From: a virus
DNA length: 45,824 nt
Virus record (IMG/VR): IMGVR_UViG_3300002460_000052
Coordinates: 1-45,824 of that record
Direction: 5' to 3' (one strand)
Below the pieces are notes generated by a model. That model had not been told where the DNA came from, did no database searches, and worked only from the letters and a program-made list of their open reading frames with translations. Shown in pieces: positions 29,629-38,567 of this stretch. Each line of letters opens with the position of its first letter. Position 1 is the stretch's first letter. Both the position numbers and the translations under genes were made by a program.

Positions 29629-29943
29629 ATGAGCCTGGCCCCCTTCTCCGCCCTTGAATCGCGCCTGAACAGCGCGGTGCAAAAGCACATTGCCAACGCC
29701 ACCGCTGTGCACAACGGCGGCGCCCCGTTCGGTGTGCTGTTCGACCGCTCCCCTGCCGACCCCTTCGGCACCGGCGCGGTCGATTCAGCGCGCCACGACG
29801 TGTCGTTTGTGGCGGCCAATGCGCCGGGGCTGGCAGAGGGTGGCACGCTGGTCATTGACGGGGCGGCCTACACCGTGGCGTCTGGCGTGCAGCCTGACGC
29901 GGGCGGCTGGGTCACCCTGTCGGTTTACCCCAAGGCGGCCTGA
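29629..29943 (+). CDS. Head-tail attachment protein (gpFII-like candidate)
   Basis: A 104-residue protein (MSLAPFSALESRLNSAVQKH). The middle reads APFGVLFDRSPADPFGTGAV and the end has DGAAYTVASGVQPDAGGWVT, the small beta-barrel pattern of lambda FII-type connectors. It is placed between the decoration protein and the tail terminator, as expected. Sequence similarity to lambda FII itself is weak, so the assignment rests on pattern and position. Confidence 0.65.
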   Translation: MSLAPFSALESRLNSAVQKHIANATAVHNGGAPFGVLFDRSPADPFGTGAVDSARHDVSFVAANAPGLAEGGTLVIDGAAYTVASGVQPDAGGWVTLSVYPKAA

Positions 29944-29945
29944 CC

Positions 29946-30356
29946 ATGCTCGCCCTCGAAGCCCCCCTCAAAGCCCGCCTGCAGGCGCTGCCCCAGCTGA
30001 CCGGCTGGGCGGTGCGCATGGGCACCGAGCATGCCGACCGGCGCGTGGTGCCTGCGGCCGATGTGCGCTGTGCGGGCGCATCGGTGCCAGACCGCAAGTC
30101 TGGCGCCGTGATGGTGGCGCCTGAGTGGCAAGTCACGCTGGTGCTGCGCCGGGGTGATGACGCCGCCGCGCTGCTCGACGCAGCCATGGCCGCTGTCATC
30201 ACCAGCCTGCACAACTGGCAGCCCGGCCAGCAGGGCGGGCGCGGGTGGGAGCCATGGAGCCTGGCGCGCATCACCGAGCCGCTGCTGAGCGACGACGGAT
30301 TGACGGGCTACGAACTCACCTTTTCGACCGGTGCCCGGTACATGGGCCAGCAATGA
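29946..30356 (+). CDS. Tail terminator protein candidate
   Basis: A 136-residue protein (MLALEAPLKARLQALPQLTG). The pattern of a helix, a beta strand with WQVTLVLRRGDDAA, two helices, then ARITEPLLSDDGLTGYELTF fits gp37/lambda U-type terminators, which cap the tail tube and join it to the head. It lies two bases after the connector gene and before the tube protein gene. Confidence 0.65.
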   Translation: MLALEAPLKARLQALPQLTGWAVRMGTEHADRRVVPAADVRCAGASVPDRKSGAVMVAPEWQVTLVLRRGDDAAALLDAAMAAVITSLHNWQPGQQGGRGWEPWSLARITEPLLSDDGLTGYELTFSTGARYMGQQ

Positions 30357-30463
30357 ACATGAGCGAATCCACCCAAAAACTCCACCGCGCCCTGCTGCGC
30401 GCTGCCAAGGCGGCCATTGCAGCGTGGGAGCGGTGGCTTACCACCCAAACCGCGCAGCAGTAA
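30353..30463 (+). CDS. 36-residue helical phage protein
   Basis: A short ORF overlapping the terminator stop as ATGA. It has a basic amphipathic helix (KLHRALLRAAKAAIAAWERW). Coupled translation supports it. Function unknown. The following 148 bases (30464-30611) hold no clear gene or signal apart from GC-rich dyads and the tail tube ribosome-binding site. Confidence 0.5.
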   Translation: MNMSESTQKLHRALLRAAKAAIAAWERWLTTQTAQQ

Positions 30464-30611
30464 GCAGCGCACGCGCCCCGGCCGCAGGCCCTCGCGCACC
30501 AGTCACCGTTAAACCCACCGGGCACGCGAGCCGCCCACGCCACCCACCACAGTGGCCCCAGCGGCACCCAGGCCTCCCCGGACTTGCAACCCAGCAACTC
30601 CGGAGAGCGCT

Positions 30612-31400
30612 ATGCCAATCACCAACATCACCAACGAGTACGCCATCCCCCGGGGCCGCGTCTACTTCGACCGCTTCGACGCCAACGGCCTGCCCACAGG
30701 CGAGATTCCCCTGGGCAATTGCCCCGGCTTCACCTTCACAGCAGAGACCGAAAAGGCCGAGCACTTCAGCTCCGAGAGCGGCCTGGCCGAAAAAGACGCT
30801 GCCCTCATCGTCAAGGTCAACCGCACCGGCAGCCTGACGTGCGACAACTTCAGCCTCGACAACCTGGCCTTGTTCGTGTCGGGCAGCACCGAGACGCAAA
30901 GCCAGACCGCTGGCGACGTGGTGGACGAAGCCCACACCGTGCACCAGGGCCGCATTTACCAGCTGGGCGTGAGCAACAACGCCCCGGCCGGCGTGCGCAA
31001 CATCACCGACGTGGTGGTCACCAGCTCTGACGGCCTCACCACCTACGTGGCGGGCGTGGCCTACAACACCGACCTGGACCTGGGCCGCCTGCAGATCATT
31101 GCCGGTGGCCCCATTGCCGACGCCACCGCCATCAAGGTGGACTACAAGACCACGCTGAAAAGCTGGACCCGCGTCAAGTCCGGAGCAACCGCTGAAGTGT
31201 CGGGCGCCCTGCGCGTGATTGCCGACAACGCCAGCGGCACCAACCGCGACTGGTTCATGCCCAAGGTCACCCTCACCCCCTCGGGCGAGATCCCGGTGAT
31301 TCAGGAGGGCACCGACTTCACCACCATGGAATTCGGGGTGGAAGTGCTGAAGGCCGCCAACCGCGAAGCCCTCTACATCGACGGCCGCCCAGCCGCCTGA
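30612..31400 (+). CDS. Major tail tube protein
   Basis: A 262-residue protein (MPITNITNEYAIPRGRVYFD). Beta-rich with FTFTAETEKAEHFSSESGLA, which is typical of lambda V-like tube proteins, where this segment follows the first strands. An Ig-like insert may lie at about 115-190. Hexameric rings stack into the tail tube. GGAGAG lies upstream of the ATG. It is the gene before the tape measure, as in most siphoviruses. Confidence 0.8.
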   Translation: MPITNITNEYAIPRGRVYFDRFDANGLPTGEIPLGNCPGFTFTAETEKAEHFSSESGLAEKDAALIVKVNRTGSLTCDNFSLDNLALFVSGSTETQSQTAGDVVDEAHTVHQGRIYQLGVSNNAPAGVRNITDVVVTSSDGLTTYVAGVAYNTDLDLGRLQIIAGGPIADATAIKVDYKTTLKSWTRVKSGATAEVSGALRVIADNASGTNRDWFMPKVTLTPSGEIPVIQEGTDFTTMEFGVEVLKAANREALYIDGRPAA

Positions 31401-31409
31401 TCGCCCGCA

Positions 31410-31435
31410 GCACGGCGCCTGCTGCGGCGCCGTGC
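31410..31435 (+). terminator. Hairpin after the tail tube gene
   Basis: A perfect 10-bp stem GCACGGCGCC (31410-31419) with GGCGCCGTGC (31426-31435), loop TGCTGC, begins nine bases after the stop. No T run follows. Together with the hairpin after the capsid gene it marks the two genes that need the highest expression, so differential mRNA stability or attenuation is likely. Confidence 0.55.
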
Positions 31436-31512
31436 GGCTCCAAGTGCTGCCCAGGCCCGGCAGCAGCTGAAGCCGCCGCACTGCCCACCACCCCACCCGA
31501 AAGCACCCGCCC

Positions 31513-34293
31513 GTGGCAATGAAGCCCATTCAGATTCTGATCAACGCCAAAGACAACGCGTCTGCGGTGTTCAGTGGCCTGCAGGGCAAGGTGGCCGCCG
31601 TGGGCGCGGCCATCGCCACGTACTTCGGCATCAACGCCTTCGCGGGCGTCGTGAGCGGCGCTGCCGACCTTGAAACGGCCATGAGCCGCGTGCAGGCCGC
31701 TACGGGCGCCACGGGCGAAGAAATGCAGGCCCTGCGCAAGGCCGCAGAGGACGCGGGGGCCAACACCAAGTACACCAGCACCGAAGCCGCTGGCGCGCTG
31801 GAAAACCTGGCCAAGGCGGGCCTGAGCGCTACCGACGCCATTGCCACCCTGCCCGCCGTGCTGAACCTGGCCCAGGCGGGCGACATTGGCCTGGCCGAAT
31901 CGAGCGAGCTGGTCACCAAGGCCGTCATGGGCATGGGCCTGGCCTTCACCGACGCGGGCCGCGTGGCCGACGTGCTGGCCCTGGGTGCCAACGCCACCAA
32001 CACCAGCGTGCTGGGCTTGGCCCAGGCGCTCAGCTACGCCGCCCCCGTGGCGCAAAGCCTGGGCCTGTCGCTCGAATCCACCGTGGCCATCATCGGCAAG
32101 TTTGCCGATGCAGGCATTGACGCCAGCCGCGCGGGTACCGCGCTCAACAGCATCCTTTCGCAGTTCAGCAACCCGGCCAGCAAGTTCCGCGAAGAACTCA
32201 ACGCCGCAGGCATCACCACCGGCAATTTTGAAACCGCCCTGCACCAGCTGGCCGCCGCAGGCCCCGCTGGCAGCAAAGCCATCAACGCCGTGGGGCAAGA
32301 GGCCGGCCCGGCCCTGCGCGCGCTGCTGAACCAGGGCATGGGCGCGCTCGATGGCCTGACCGAAAAGCTCAAAACCGCCGAAGGCAGCGCCGCCGCCACA
32401 GCAGCGGTCATGCAGAACAACTTGAACGGTGCGCTCAGCGGCCTGAGCAGCGCGTGGGACACCGTGAAAAACGCCCTGGGCACCCCTGTGCTGCCCGTGC
32501 TGCAGCAGGGCGTGGAGCAGCTCGCCGGGGCCTTCCGCACCGCCGTGGCAGACGGCACGGTTACCAAGTTCGGCGAAGCCATTGCCACCGCGTTCCAGGC
32601 CGGCATCAAGTGGGTGCGCGAGTTTCTGGGCACGGTGGATTTCACGGCCGTGCTGGCGCGGCTGCAGGTGTTTGCCGACAACGCCAAGCAGCGGTTTGAC
32701 GAGTTCGGGCAATACGCCACCAACGCGGGCAACATCGTCAAGACCGCCTACGGCGTGATGAGTGCTGGCGCCAATGTGGTGCTGGTCGCCATCTATGGGA
32801 TTGGAATAGCCTTTGCCGAGACGTCTGCAGGCATCGTGCGCGCGTCGGCGTTCATGTCGGAGTCGCTGGCAAAAATTGCTTTTGGCGATGCAAAGGAGCG
32901 GCTCATCCGGGAGGCCGCGCAAATGCGCGAAGTGCTGGCGGGCCTGACGGGCGTCAGTGAGGAGTTCGGCAAGAAGGCTGCAGCGGCCCTTGATGATGCG
33001 ACGGATGGTGCAAAGATTGCTGGAGAGGGTTTCTCTGGCCTGACCGACGAGGTGAAGGGCACAAAAAAAGCGCTTGAAGAACTCAAGGATGCCACCGAAG
33101 CTTCCAAGAAAGAACTCGCGGCCTCAAATGAGGAGTTCCGAAAATCCGAGGTTCTTTACAGAAAGCAGGAAGAAGCAACCGCTGCAACTGCCCGCGCCAC
33201 GGCAGAGCACGCCGAAAAAATCAGGCTTTTGCAGGAAGCGTACGAGGGCTTTATTCGGGCCGGTAACCTCAATGAAGCCATCATCACTTTCGATGAGCTG
33301 ACCAAGGCGCAGCGTGCTGCGGCTGAATCAGCGGGCGGTGTTGCAAAGAGCGCAGAAGCCGCCGCCGCCGCTATCGCCGCAGCCTACAAAGACCTCGGCG
33401 TAACCACAGACGCCGACCTTAAGCAAGTGGCAGATCGTGCTAAAGCCAACTTCGATTTGCTGGCGAAAAGCGGCACAGCCAGTGCGCGCGAACTTTCAGC
33501 CGGGTTTGTCGATGCGGCCCAAAAAGCCATAGCTGCAAACGATGGAATCGCCCCGTCCTGGGTGAAGTCCGAAGCCGCCGCGCGCGGCTACAAAGTGGAA
33601 GTGGATGCGGCCGGCAAGGCCACGCTGGTGCTAGCCGACAAAACGGACCAGGCCACCGGCCGCATGGCCCGGGGCTGGCACGCATCACGCGAGGCCATTC
33701 AGGCGCAGACCGACGCCATGGACAAGCTCATGATGAAGTACACCATGAGCGCCGACTACACCGAGCGCCAGATCAAGCTACTCGAGCGCGAAGCCGCCGC
33801 CGCCGAAAAAGCCGCCGAGGCCTACCGCAAAAAGTGGAACATGGACAAAGAGGGTTACTCCCTCAACACCGCTGGCGAGCGCGTGCTGGCGGGCGAGTCG
33901 CAAGACCAGATAGACAAAGACATTGCAGAGCTGTACGGCGCTGCAAATGTCGACAGCCCCGACGCCCAGCGCGCGCGCCAGCTGCGCGAGCTGGCGAAGC
34001 TGCGCAGCAAGGGAAGCGGTCTCGTTACCCAGCCAGACCTGAGCGCAGACGAGCGCCGCGAGCTGCAAGAGCTTGAGGCCCGGCTGCTCAACGGCATTGG
34101 CGCGGCGCCAAAAGACGCCCCATCGCGCGAGCCCGCCCCCACCCGCACCACCACCAGCGGCATGGCCACCGGCACCCAGGTCACCATCAACCTCGAAGGG
34201 CGCGGCCGCACCGTCAACACCGACGCCGCAGGCGCCAACGCGCTGCAAGACCTGCTGCGCGAGCTGGGCAACGGCAGGGGCACCTACCAATGA
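31513..34293 (+). CDS. Tail tape measure protein
   Basis: A 926-residue protein. Residues about 40-250 are a TMP-type domain (LETAMSRVQAATGATGEEMQ, later KYTSTEAAGALENLAKAGLS and GIDASRAGTALNSILSQFS). Hydrophobic segments at about 410-440 (ANVVLVAIYGIGIAFAE) may be inserted into the host membrane during DNA ejection. Long Ala-rich helices follow. By the usual 1.5 angstrom per residue rule, the length predicts a tail of about 140 nm. GTG 31513 or ATG 31519 may start it. The stop overlaps the next gene. No separate tail chaperone gene is seen upstream. Confidence 0.92.
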   Translation: MAMKPIQILINAKDNASAVFSGLQGKVAAVGAAIATYFGINAFAGVVSGAADLETAMSRVQAATGATGEEMQALRKAAEDAGANTKYTSTEAAGALENLAKAGLSATDAIATLPAVLNLAQAGDIGLAESSELVTKAVMGMGLAFTDAGRVADVLALGANATNTSVLGLAQALSYAAPVAQSLGLSLESTVAIIGKFADAGIDASRAGTALNSILSQFSNPASKFREELNAAGITTGNFETALHQLAAAGPAGSKAINAVGQEAGPALRALLNQGMGALDGLTEKLKTAEGSAAATAAVMQNNLNGALSGLSSAWDTVKNALGTPVLPVLQQGVEQLAGAFRTAVADGTVTKFGEAIATAFQAGIKWVREFLGTVDFTAVLARLQVFADNAKQRFDEFGQYATNAGNIVKTAYGVMSAGANVVLVAIYGIGIAFAETSAGIVRASAFMSESLAKIAFGDAKERLIREAAQMREVLAGLTGVSEEFGKKAAAALDDATDGAKIAGEGFSGLTDEVKGTKKALEELKDATEASKKELAASNEEFRKSEVLYRKQEEATAATARATAEHAEKIRLLQEAYEGFIRAGNLNEAIITFDELTKAQRAAAESAGGVAKSAEAAAAAIAAAYKDLGVTTDADLKQVADRAKANFDLLAKSGTASARELSAGFVDAAQKAIAANDGIAPSWVKSEAAARGYKVEVDAAGKATLVLADKTDQATGRMARGWHASREAIQAQTDAMDKLMMKYTMSADYTERQIKLLEREAAAAEKAAEAYRKKWNMDKEGYSLNTAGERVLAGESQDQIDKDIAELYGAANVDSPDAQRARQLRELAKLRSKGSGLVTQPDLSADERRELQELEARLLNGIGAAPKDAPSREPAPTRTTTSGMATGTQVTINLEGRGRTVNTDAAGANALQDLLRELGNGRGTYQ

Positions 34294-34679
34294 GCACAAC
34301 CCACCACACCCTGGGCCTTGTCCAGATCCCGCGCGGCATGGTCTGGGCGGATGAATTCAACTGGGCCGAAGTCGATCGCGCAGCCGAATACAGCATCACC
34401 GGCGCCCTGCTGATCGACGCCGCCGTGCGCCAGGCGGGCCGCCCCATCACGCTGGAGGGCAGCGACAGCGCAGGCTGGATCACCCGCGCCACGCTGCTGC
34501 AGCTGCAGGCCCTGGCGCAAGACCCCGACGCCACCCACGCCCTCACGCTGGCCGATGGCCGCGCGTTCACCGTCAGCTTTGCGCCCGGCACCCCCATCAC
34601 CGCCACCCCCGTGGCCCGGCCCGAGCTGCCCCCCAGCCACCACCCCTACGTCGCCACCGTGCGGCTGATCGAGGTTTGA
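34290..34679 (+). CDS. Tail tip-associated protein
   Basis: A 129-residue protein (MSTTHHTLGLVQIPRGMVWA). Beta-rich, with the middle EGSDSAGWITRATLLQLQAL and a C-terminal PYVATVRLIEV strand. The pattern is like small tail tip proteins that follow the tape measure in Burkholderiales phages. It overlaps the tape measure stop by four bases and ends four bases before the next gene. No enzyme motif is seen. Confidence 0.65.
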   Translation: MSTTHHTLGLVQIPRGMVWADEFNWAEVDRAAEYSITGALLIDAAVRQAGRPITLEGSDSAGWITRATLLQLQALAQDPDATHALTLADGRAFTVSFAPGTPITATPVARPELPPSHHPYVATVRLIEV

Positions 34680-34683
34680 CCCC

Positions 34684-37600
34684 ATGACCATCCTATCCAG
34701 CGACATCCGCCTGTTAGAGAGCGAGCGCATGACCGACACCACCGACGGTGGTGGCCGGCGCACCAGCCGCGTCATTCCCGACGGGGTGGCGGGCAACATC
34801 TTCCCCAAAGTCTCGCGGGTCGATTCGGTGTACGGCCGGGTAAACCTGCGCAAAATCTACCCGCACATCAACACGGCCAATTTGGATGTGTACGCGGGGG
34901 CGCACTTCGTCATCACCGACGCGCCCGACAACGACCGCATCAGCGTGCTGGCCTTCAGCACCGGCAGCGACTTTGACCTGCGCGCTGCCGCGCGCGACCG
35001 CATCGAGAGCTATGTGATTGCCGGGCCAGAAAGCCGCATGACGCTGTACGGGCGCCAGCTCAAAGAGGCGCAGGCCATCCTGGCGTACCAGCGCGAAGAA
35101 GAGCCATTGCCCGAAATTGGCGACGTGTACGCCATCAGCAACGAGGTGGGCGGGGTGACCACCGCGCAGCAGTTTGTGCGGGTGCAGGACGTGACGCACG
35201 AGGTGCGCACGTTTCAGGACGACAGCTCCAACGAATACCGACGCCGTGTGGTCACTCTCAAAATCGGCTCGCGCCTGCGTCACGAGTTTGCTGGCATTCC
35301 TTCTCCCAGCCGCTTTGCATCAGTGTCTGCCAGCGCTGCGGGCAGGCTGCGCACCACCACCGTGGCCGATGCTGCGCGCTACTACGGCATTCAGCCGCTG
35401 TCTGCTGCGGTGTCGTCGGGCGCGCTGGAGCTGTCGGTGGCATCGGTGTACGCCCCCATCGTGCCCACCACGCAGCGCGAAACGGCTCTCAGCCTGGCCA
35501 GTGTGGCGGGGGCTGCATTCGGGCTGGATTGCGCAACTGTCGCCGTGAACGAGCCAACCTACAGCCGTGCCACTGGCGCAACCAATTTTGTGTACCGCAC
35601 GGCGCTGCCCATCAAGCCCGGCACGCTGGTGATTTCTGACGGGTATCTCAGCACAGACAACGGGGCTGGTGTGATGGTCGTCAACGCACCAAATAATGGA
35701 TACATCGGTACGGTGGATTACGAATCTGGCACGCTGAGCCTGACCGCGCGGAACCCCGGCAACTACCCGCCCATGGCCATCAGCTACGTGCCACAAGCCT
35801 ACGTGTCGCAGGCGGCGCACACGCACGACATACCCGTCACCCTGGCCACGCGCGGCACGGTGTACGCCGTGCCCCTGTTGCCGCTTCCCGCACCGGGCAC
35901 GCTGATTGTGGACTTTCGCGCGCTGGGCAAGTGGTACCGCCTGCGCGACAACGGCGCTGGCGAGCTGGTGGGGGGCGATGCGCAGTACGGCACGGGCACG
36001 GTGGATTACGTCACCGGCGGCGCCACCATCACCCTGGGGGCTTTGCCCGACGTCGGCAGCAGCGTGCTGCTGTCGTGGGGTAGCCCAACGCACTATCAAA
36101 TTCTGGCGGCCACGCCAGCGTCCAGCATTGACATTGTGCTGGCGTCTGCGCCCATCAAGCCCGGCACCGTGGTACTGACGTGGATGGATGGCGCCACTGC
36201 GCAAACCGCCACCGACAACAGCGCGGGCGCCATCACCGGGCACGCCACCGGCACCATTGAGTACCAGACGGGGGCGCTGCATCTGGTCATGTCAAAGCCG
36301 GGCGCGGGGGCCTTCAGCATCGCCTACGACAGCGACACGCCGCCCACAGTCCAAAGCTCGCACGAATTCGGCGGGGCCATTGCCCCGCACAGCGTACTGG
36401 TGACTGGCGTCAACCTCACCCTGCCCGATGGCAGTGCCTACACCGGGCTCTCCGTCAGAGACAACGGCCTGGGCGAGCTGCGCGTGGGTGGCCCGGCAGG
36501 TGACTACATTGCCCTGGGGCAGTACACCACCGCCTATGCGCAGTCGTTCGGATCTGTGAACTACGACACCGGCGTTGTGACGATGGCCGCTTCCATCCCG
36601 CTGCAGCCACTGCGCACCTGGGACGATGTGGCCCACGAGTGGGTTTACGCCTCGGTGGCCAACGCCGTGGCGAGCGCGGCCAGCGCCCAATTCACTGCGC
36701 TGCCAACCGCCGCCACGCCCGCAGTGGTGCCCCGCACCCAAACGGCCACGCTGGGCACGGGCGGCACCGGCCTAGCGCTGAAGCTGGGCACGACCACGCC
36801 CATCACCATCGTGCCAGGCTCGGTGTTGTTCACGGCGTTCGGCAAGCGGTATATCGACCGCAACGGCACCGTGTACACCGATGTTTCGGCCACCACCGGC
36901 TCGGGCACGGCGGTGGGCAGCATCAGCTACGCCACCGGCGAAATCACCCTGAGCGACTACCCGGCCGCCACTGCTGCCAATTTATCAATCATCGCCGCCC
37001 TGGGCCGCAAGGGCGACTACACCGCCACCAGCGTGGCATTCCGCACGGCGGGCAGCCCCATTCGCCCGGCCAGTCTGTATGTGCAAGTGACGGCCCTTGA
37101 TGGCGAGTTGCTGGTGGGGACGGCGGACCAAAGCGGCATCATCACCGGCGGCATGACGGGCGAGGTGGAGCAGACCATGGGCGTGGTCAACGTCGAATTT
37201 TCCAAGCCCGTGCTGCCAGGCACGCTGCGCTACAGCGCGGTGGTGCTGAGCAACCTGCCGCTGGATGCGGAGATTCTGGGCCTTGATCCCGTGCGCCTGC
37301 CCAGTGATGGCCGTGTGCCCATCTTCCGCCCGGCCGATGTGACGGTGATCCATCACACCGACATTTACAACGCGGGCACGCCCGCAGCGGGCGGCACTAT
37401 CAACGTGGGGCGCACGGACCTGTCTGCCCTGTGGCTCGAAGACGCGAACAAAAAGAAGCTGGCCGCAGGCATGTACGCCGTAGACCTGGCCGCAGGCACC
37501 GCCACCATGGCCGCAGACCTGAGCCTGACGGGCTACGTGCCGCCCATCCTGGCCAAGCACCGCATTGAAGAAATGGGGCTGCTGAGCGATGTGCAGATCA

Positions 37601-38121
37601 ACGGGCAGCTGACGCTGACCGCGCCGCTGCTGCGCAGCTTTCCGGCGGGCAGCCAGCTCAGCAGCGCGCTGCTGTATGGCGACCTGCAGGCCCGCGTCAC
37701 CAACGTGTTCGACCAGCAGACATGGACGGGCGTGTGGCAAAGCACGCGCATCGGGGATGGCGCCACCGCGCAATACAACGATGTGGACTACCCCATCGAG
37801 GTGACGAACGACGGCGCCATCACCGAGCGCTGGCGCTTGAACTTCACCAGCACCACCAGTTTTCAAGTCATCGGCGAAAACCTGGGCGTCATTGGCACTG
37901 GCACCACGGGCGCAGACCTTCAGATCGTCAACCCGCTGACCGGCCTGCCTTACTTCACTTTGCGCGCCGCAGGCTTTGGCCTGGGCTGGCCGGTGGGCGG
38001 AAACCTGCGCCTGGACACCATCGCCGCCGCCCCGCCCACCTGGCTTGCGCGCTGCGTGCTCCCCGGCGCGGCCCTCACCGGCGACAGCTTTGACGCGCAG
38101 CTGCGCGGCGATGTGGACTAA
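34684..38121 (+). CDS. Large repeat-containing tail tip protein
   Basis: A 1145-residue protein. Residues 36-60 include GNIFPKVSRVDSVYGRVNLRK, a conserved start of this tail family. At about 309, 402, 489, 577, 707 and 791 the same unit begins: (I/L)xPGT(L/V)(V/I)-strand, a DNGAG-type turn, then GT(V/I)xYxTGxxxL, each 85-130 residues. These look like six tandem beta-sandwich domains. The last 330 residues form a separate domain ending GDSFDAQLRGDVD. It probably makes the central tip or the spike that contacts the host. A lambda J-type fold is not evident. Confidence 0.75.
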   Translation: MTILSSDIRLLESERMTDTTDGGGRRTSRVIPDGVAGNIFPKVSRVDSVYGRVNLRKIYPHINTANLDVYAGAHFVITDAPDNDRISVLAFSTGSDFDLRAAARDRIESYVIAGPESRMTLYGRQLKEAQAILAYQREEEPLPEIGDVYAISNEVGGVTTAQQFVRVQDVTHEVRTFQDDSSNEYRRRVVTLKIGSRLRHEFAGIPSPSRFASVSASAAGRLRTTTVADAARYYGIQPLSAAVSSGALELSVASVYAPIVPTTQRETALSLASVAGAAFGLDCATVAVNEPTYSRATGATNFVYRTALPIKPGTLVISDGYLSTDNGAGVMVVNAPNNGYIGTVDYESGTLSLTARNPGNYPPMAISYVPQAYVSQAAHTHDIPVTLATRGTVYAVPLLPLPAPGTLIVDFRALGKWYRLRDNGAGELVGGDAQYGTGTVDYVTGGATITLGALPDVGSSVLLSWGSPTHYQILAATPASSIDIVLASAPIKPGTVVLTWMDGATAQTATDNSAGAITGHATGTIEYQTGALHLVMSKPGAGAFSIAYDSDTPPTVQSSHEFGGAIAPHSVLVTGVNLTLPDGSAYTGLSVRDNGLGELRVGGPAGDYIALGQYTTAYAQSFGSVNYDTGVVTMAASIPLQPLRTWDDVAHEWVYASVANAVASAASAQFTALPTAATPAVVPRTQTATLGTGGTGLALKLGTTTPITIVPGSVLFTAFGKRYIDRNGTVYTDVSATTGSGTAVGSISYATGEITLSDYPAATAANLSIIAALGRKGDYTATSVAFRTAGSPIRPASLYVQVTALDGELLVGTADQSGIITGGMTGEVEQTMGVVNVEFSKPVLPGTLRYSAVVLSNLPLDAEILGLDPVRLPSDGRVPIFRPADVTVIHHTDIYNAGTPAAGGTINVGRTDLSALWLEDANKKKLAAGMYAVDLAAGTATMAADLSLTGYVPPILAKHRIEEMGLLSDVQINGQLTLTAPLLRSFPAGSQLSSALLYGDLQARVTNVFDQQTWTGVWQSTRIGDGATAQYNDVDYPIEVTNDGAITERWRLNFTSTTSFQVIGENLGVIGTGTTGADLQIVNPLTGLPYFTLRAAGFGLGWPVGGNLRLDTIAAAPPTWLARCVLPGAALTGDSFDAQLRGDVD

Positions 38122-38142
38122 CTCAACAAGGACACCAGCACC

Positions 38143-38556
38143 ATGATTTTGCGACTCATCCCCGCGCTGCGCAGCGCCATTGCCGACCTGTGGATTTCGT
38201 ACTTTGACGCGGGCACTGGCCCCGCCATCATCGAGTTCTACACCGGCGCCATCCCCACGGCCCTGGGCGATGCCCTGACCGACCAAGTGAAGCTGGGCAC
38301 GCTCACCTGTAGCGACCCTGCTGCGACCCAGACAGCGGGCGTCATTACCTTCGGCGCCATTACCCAAGACAGCGCCGCAGACGCCAGCGGCACCGCCTCA
38401 TGGGCCTACATCAAAGACAGCGCGGGCGCCATCGTCAACGCGGTGGATGTGACGGACGCCGCTGGCGACGGCCTCATCAAAGTCAACACCACCACCATCG
38501 TGGCCGGTGGCCCCATAGCAATTACCTCGCTCACGATCACCGTGGGCGGGGCGTAA
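38143..38556 (+). CDS. Tail structural protein, fibre-associated
   Basis: A 137-residue protein (MILRLIPALRSAIADLWISY). It is beta-rich with GPAIIEFYTGAIPTALGDAL and GTASWAYIKDSAGAIVNAVD, followed by an end rich in Thr, Ile and Val, typical of small fibre or tip subunits. It lies 21 bases after the large tip protein. I do not recognise a named family. Confidence 0.6.
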   Translation: MILRLIPALRSAIADLWISYFDAGTGPAIIEFYTGAIPTALGDALTDQVKLGTLTCSDPAATQTAGVITFGAITQDSAADASGTASWAYIKDSAGAIVNAVDVTDAAGDGLIKVNTTTIVAGGPIAITSLTITVGGA

Positions 38557-38567
38557 GGGAGTCAAGC

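Noticed and set aside
30464-30611. A gene or terminator between the 36-residue frame and the tail tube gene.
   Set aside because: Only weak GC dyads are seen, and the frames have no start with a ribosome-binding site.
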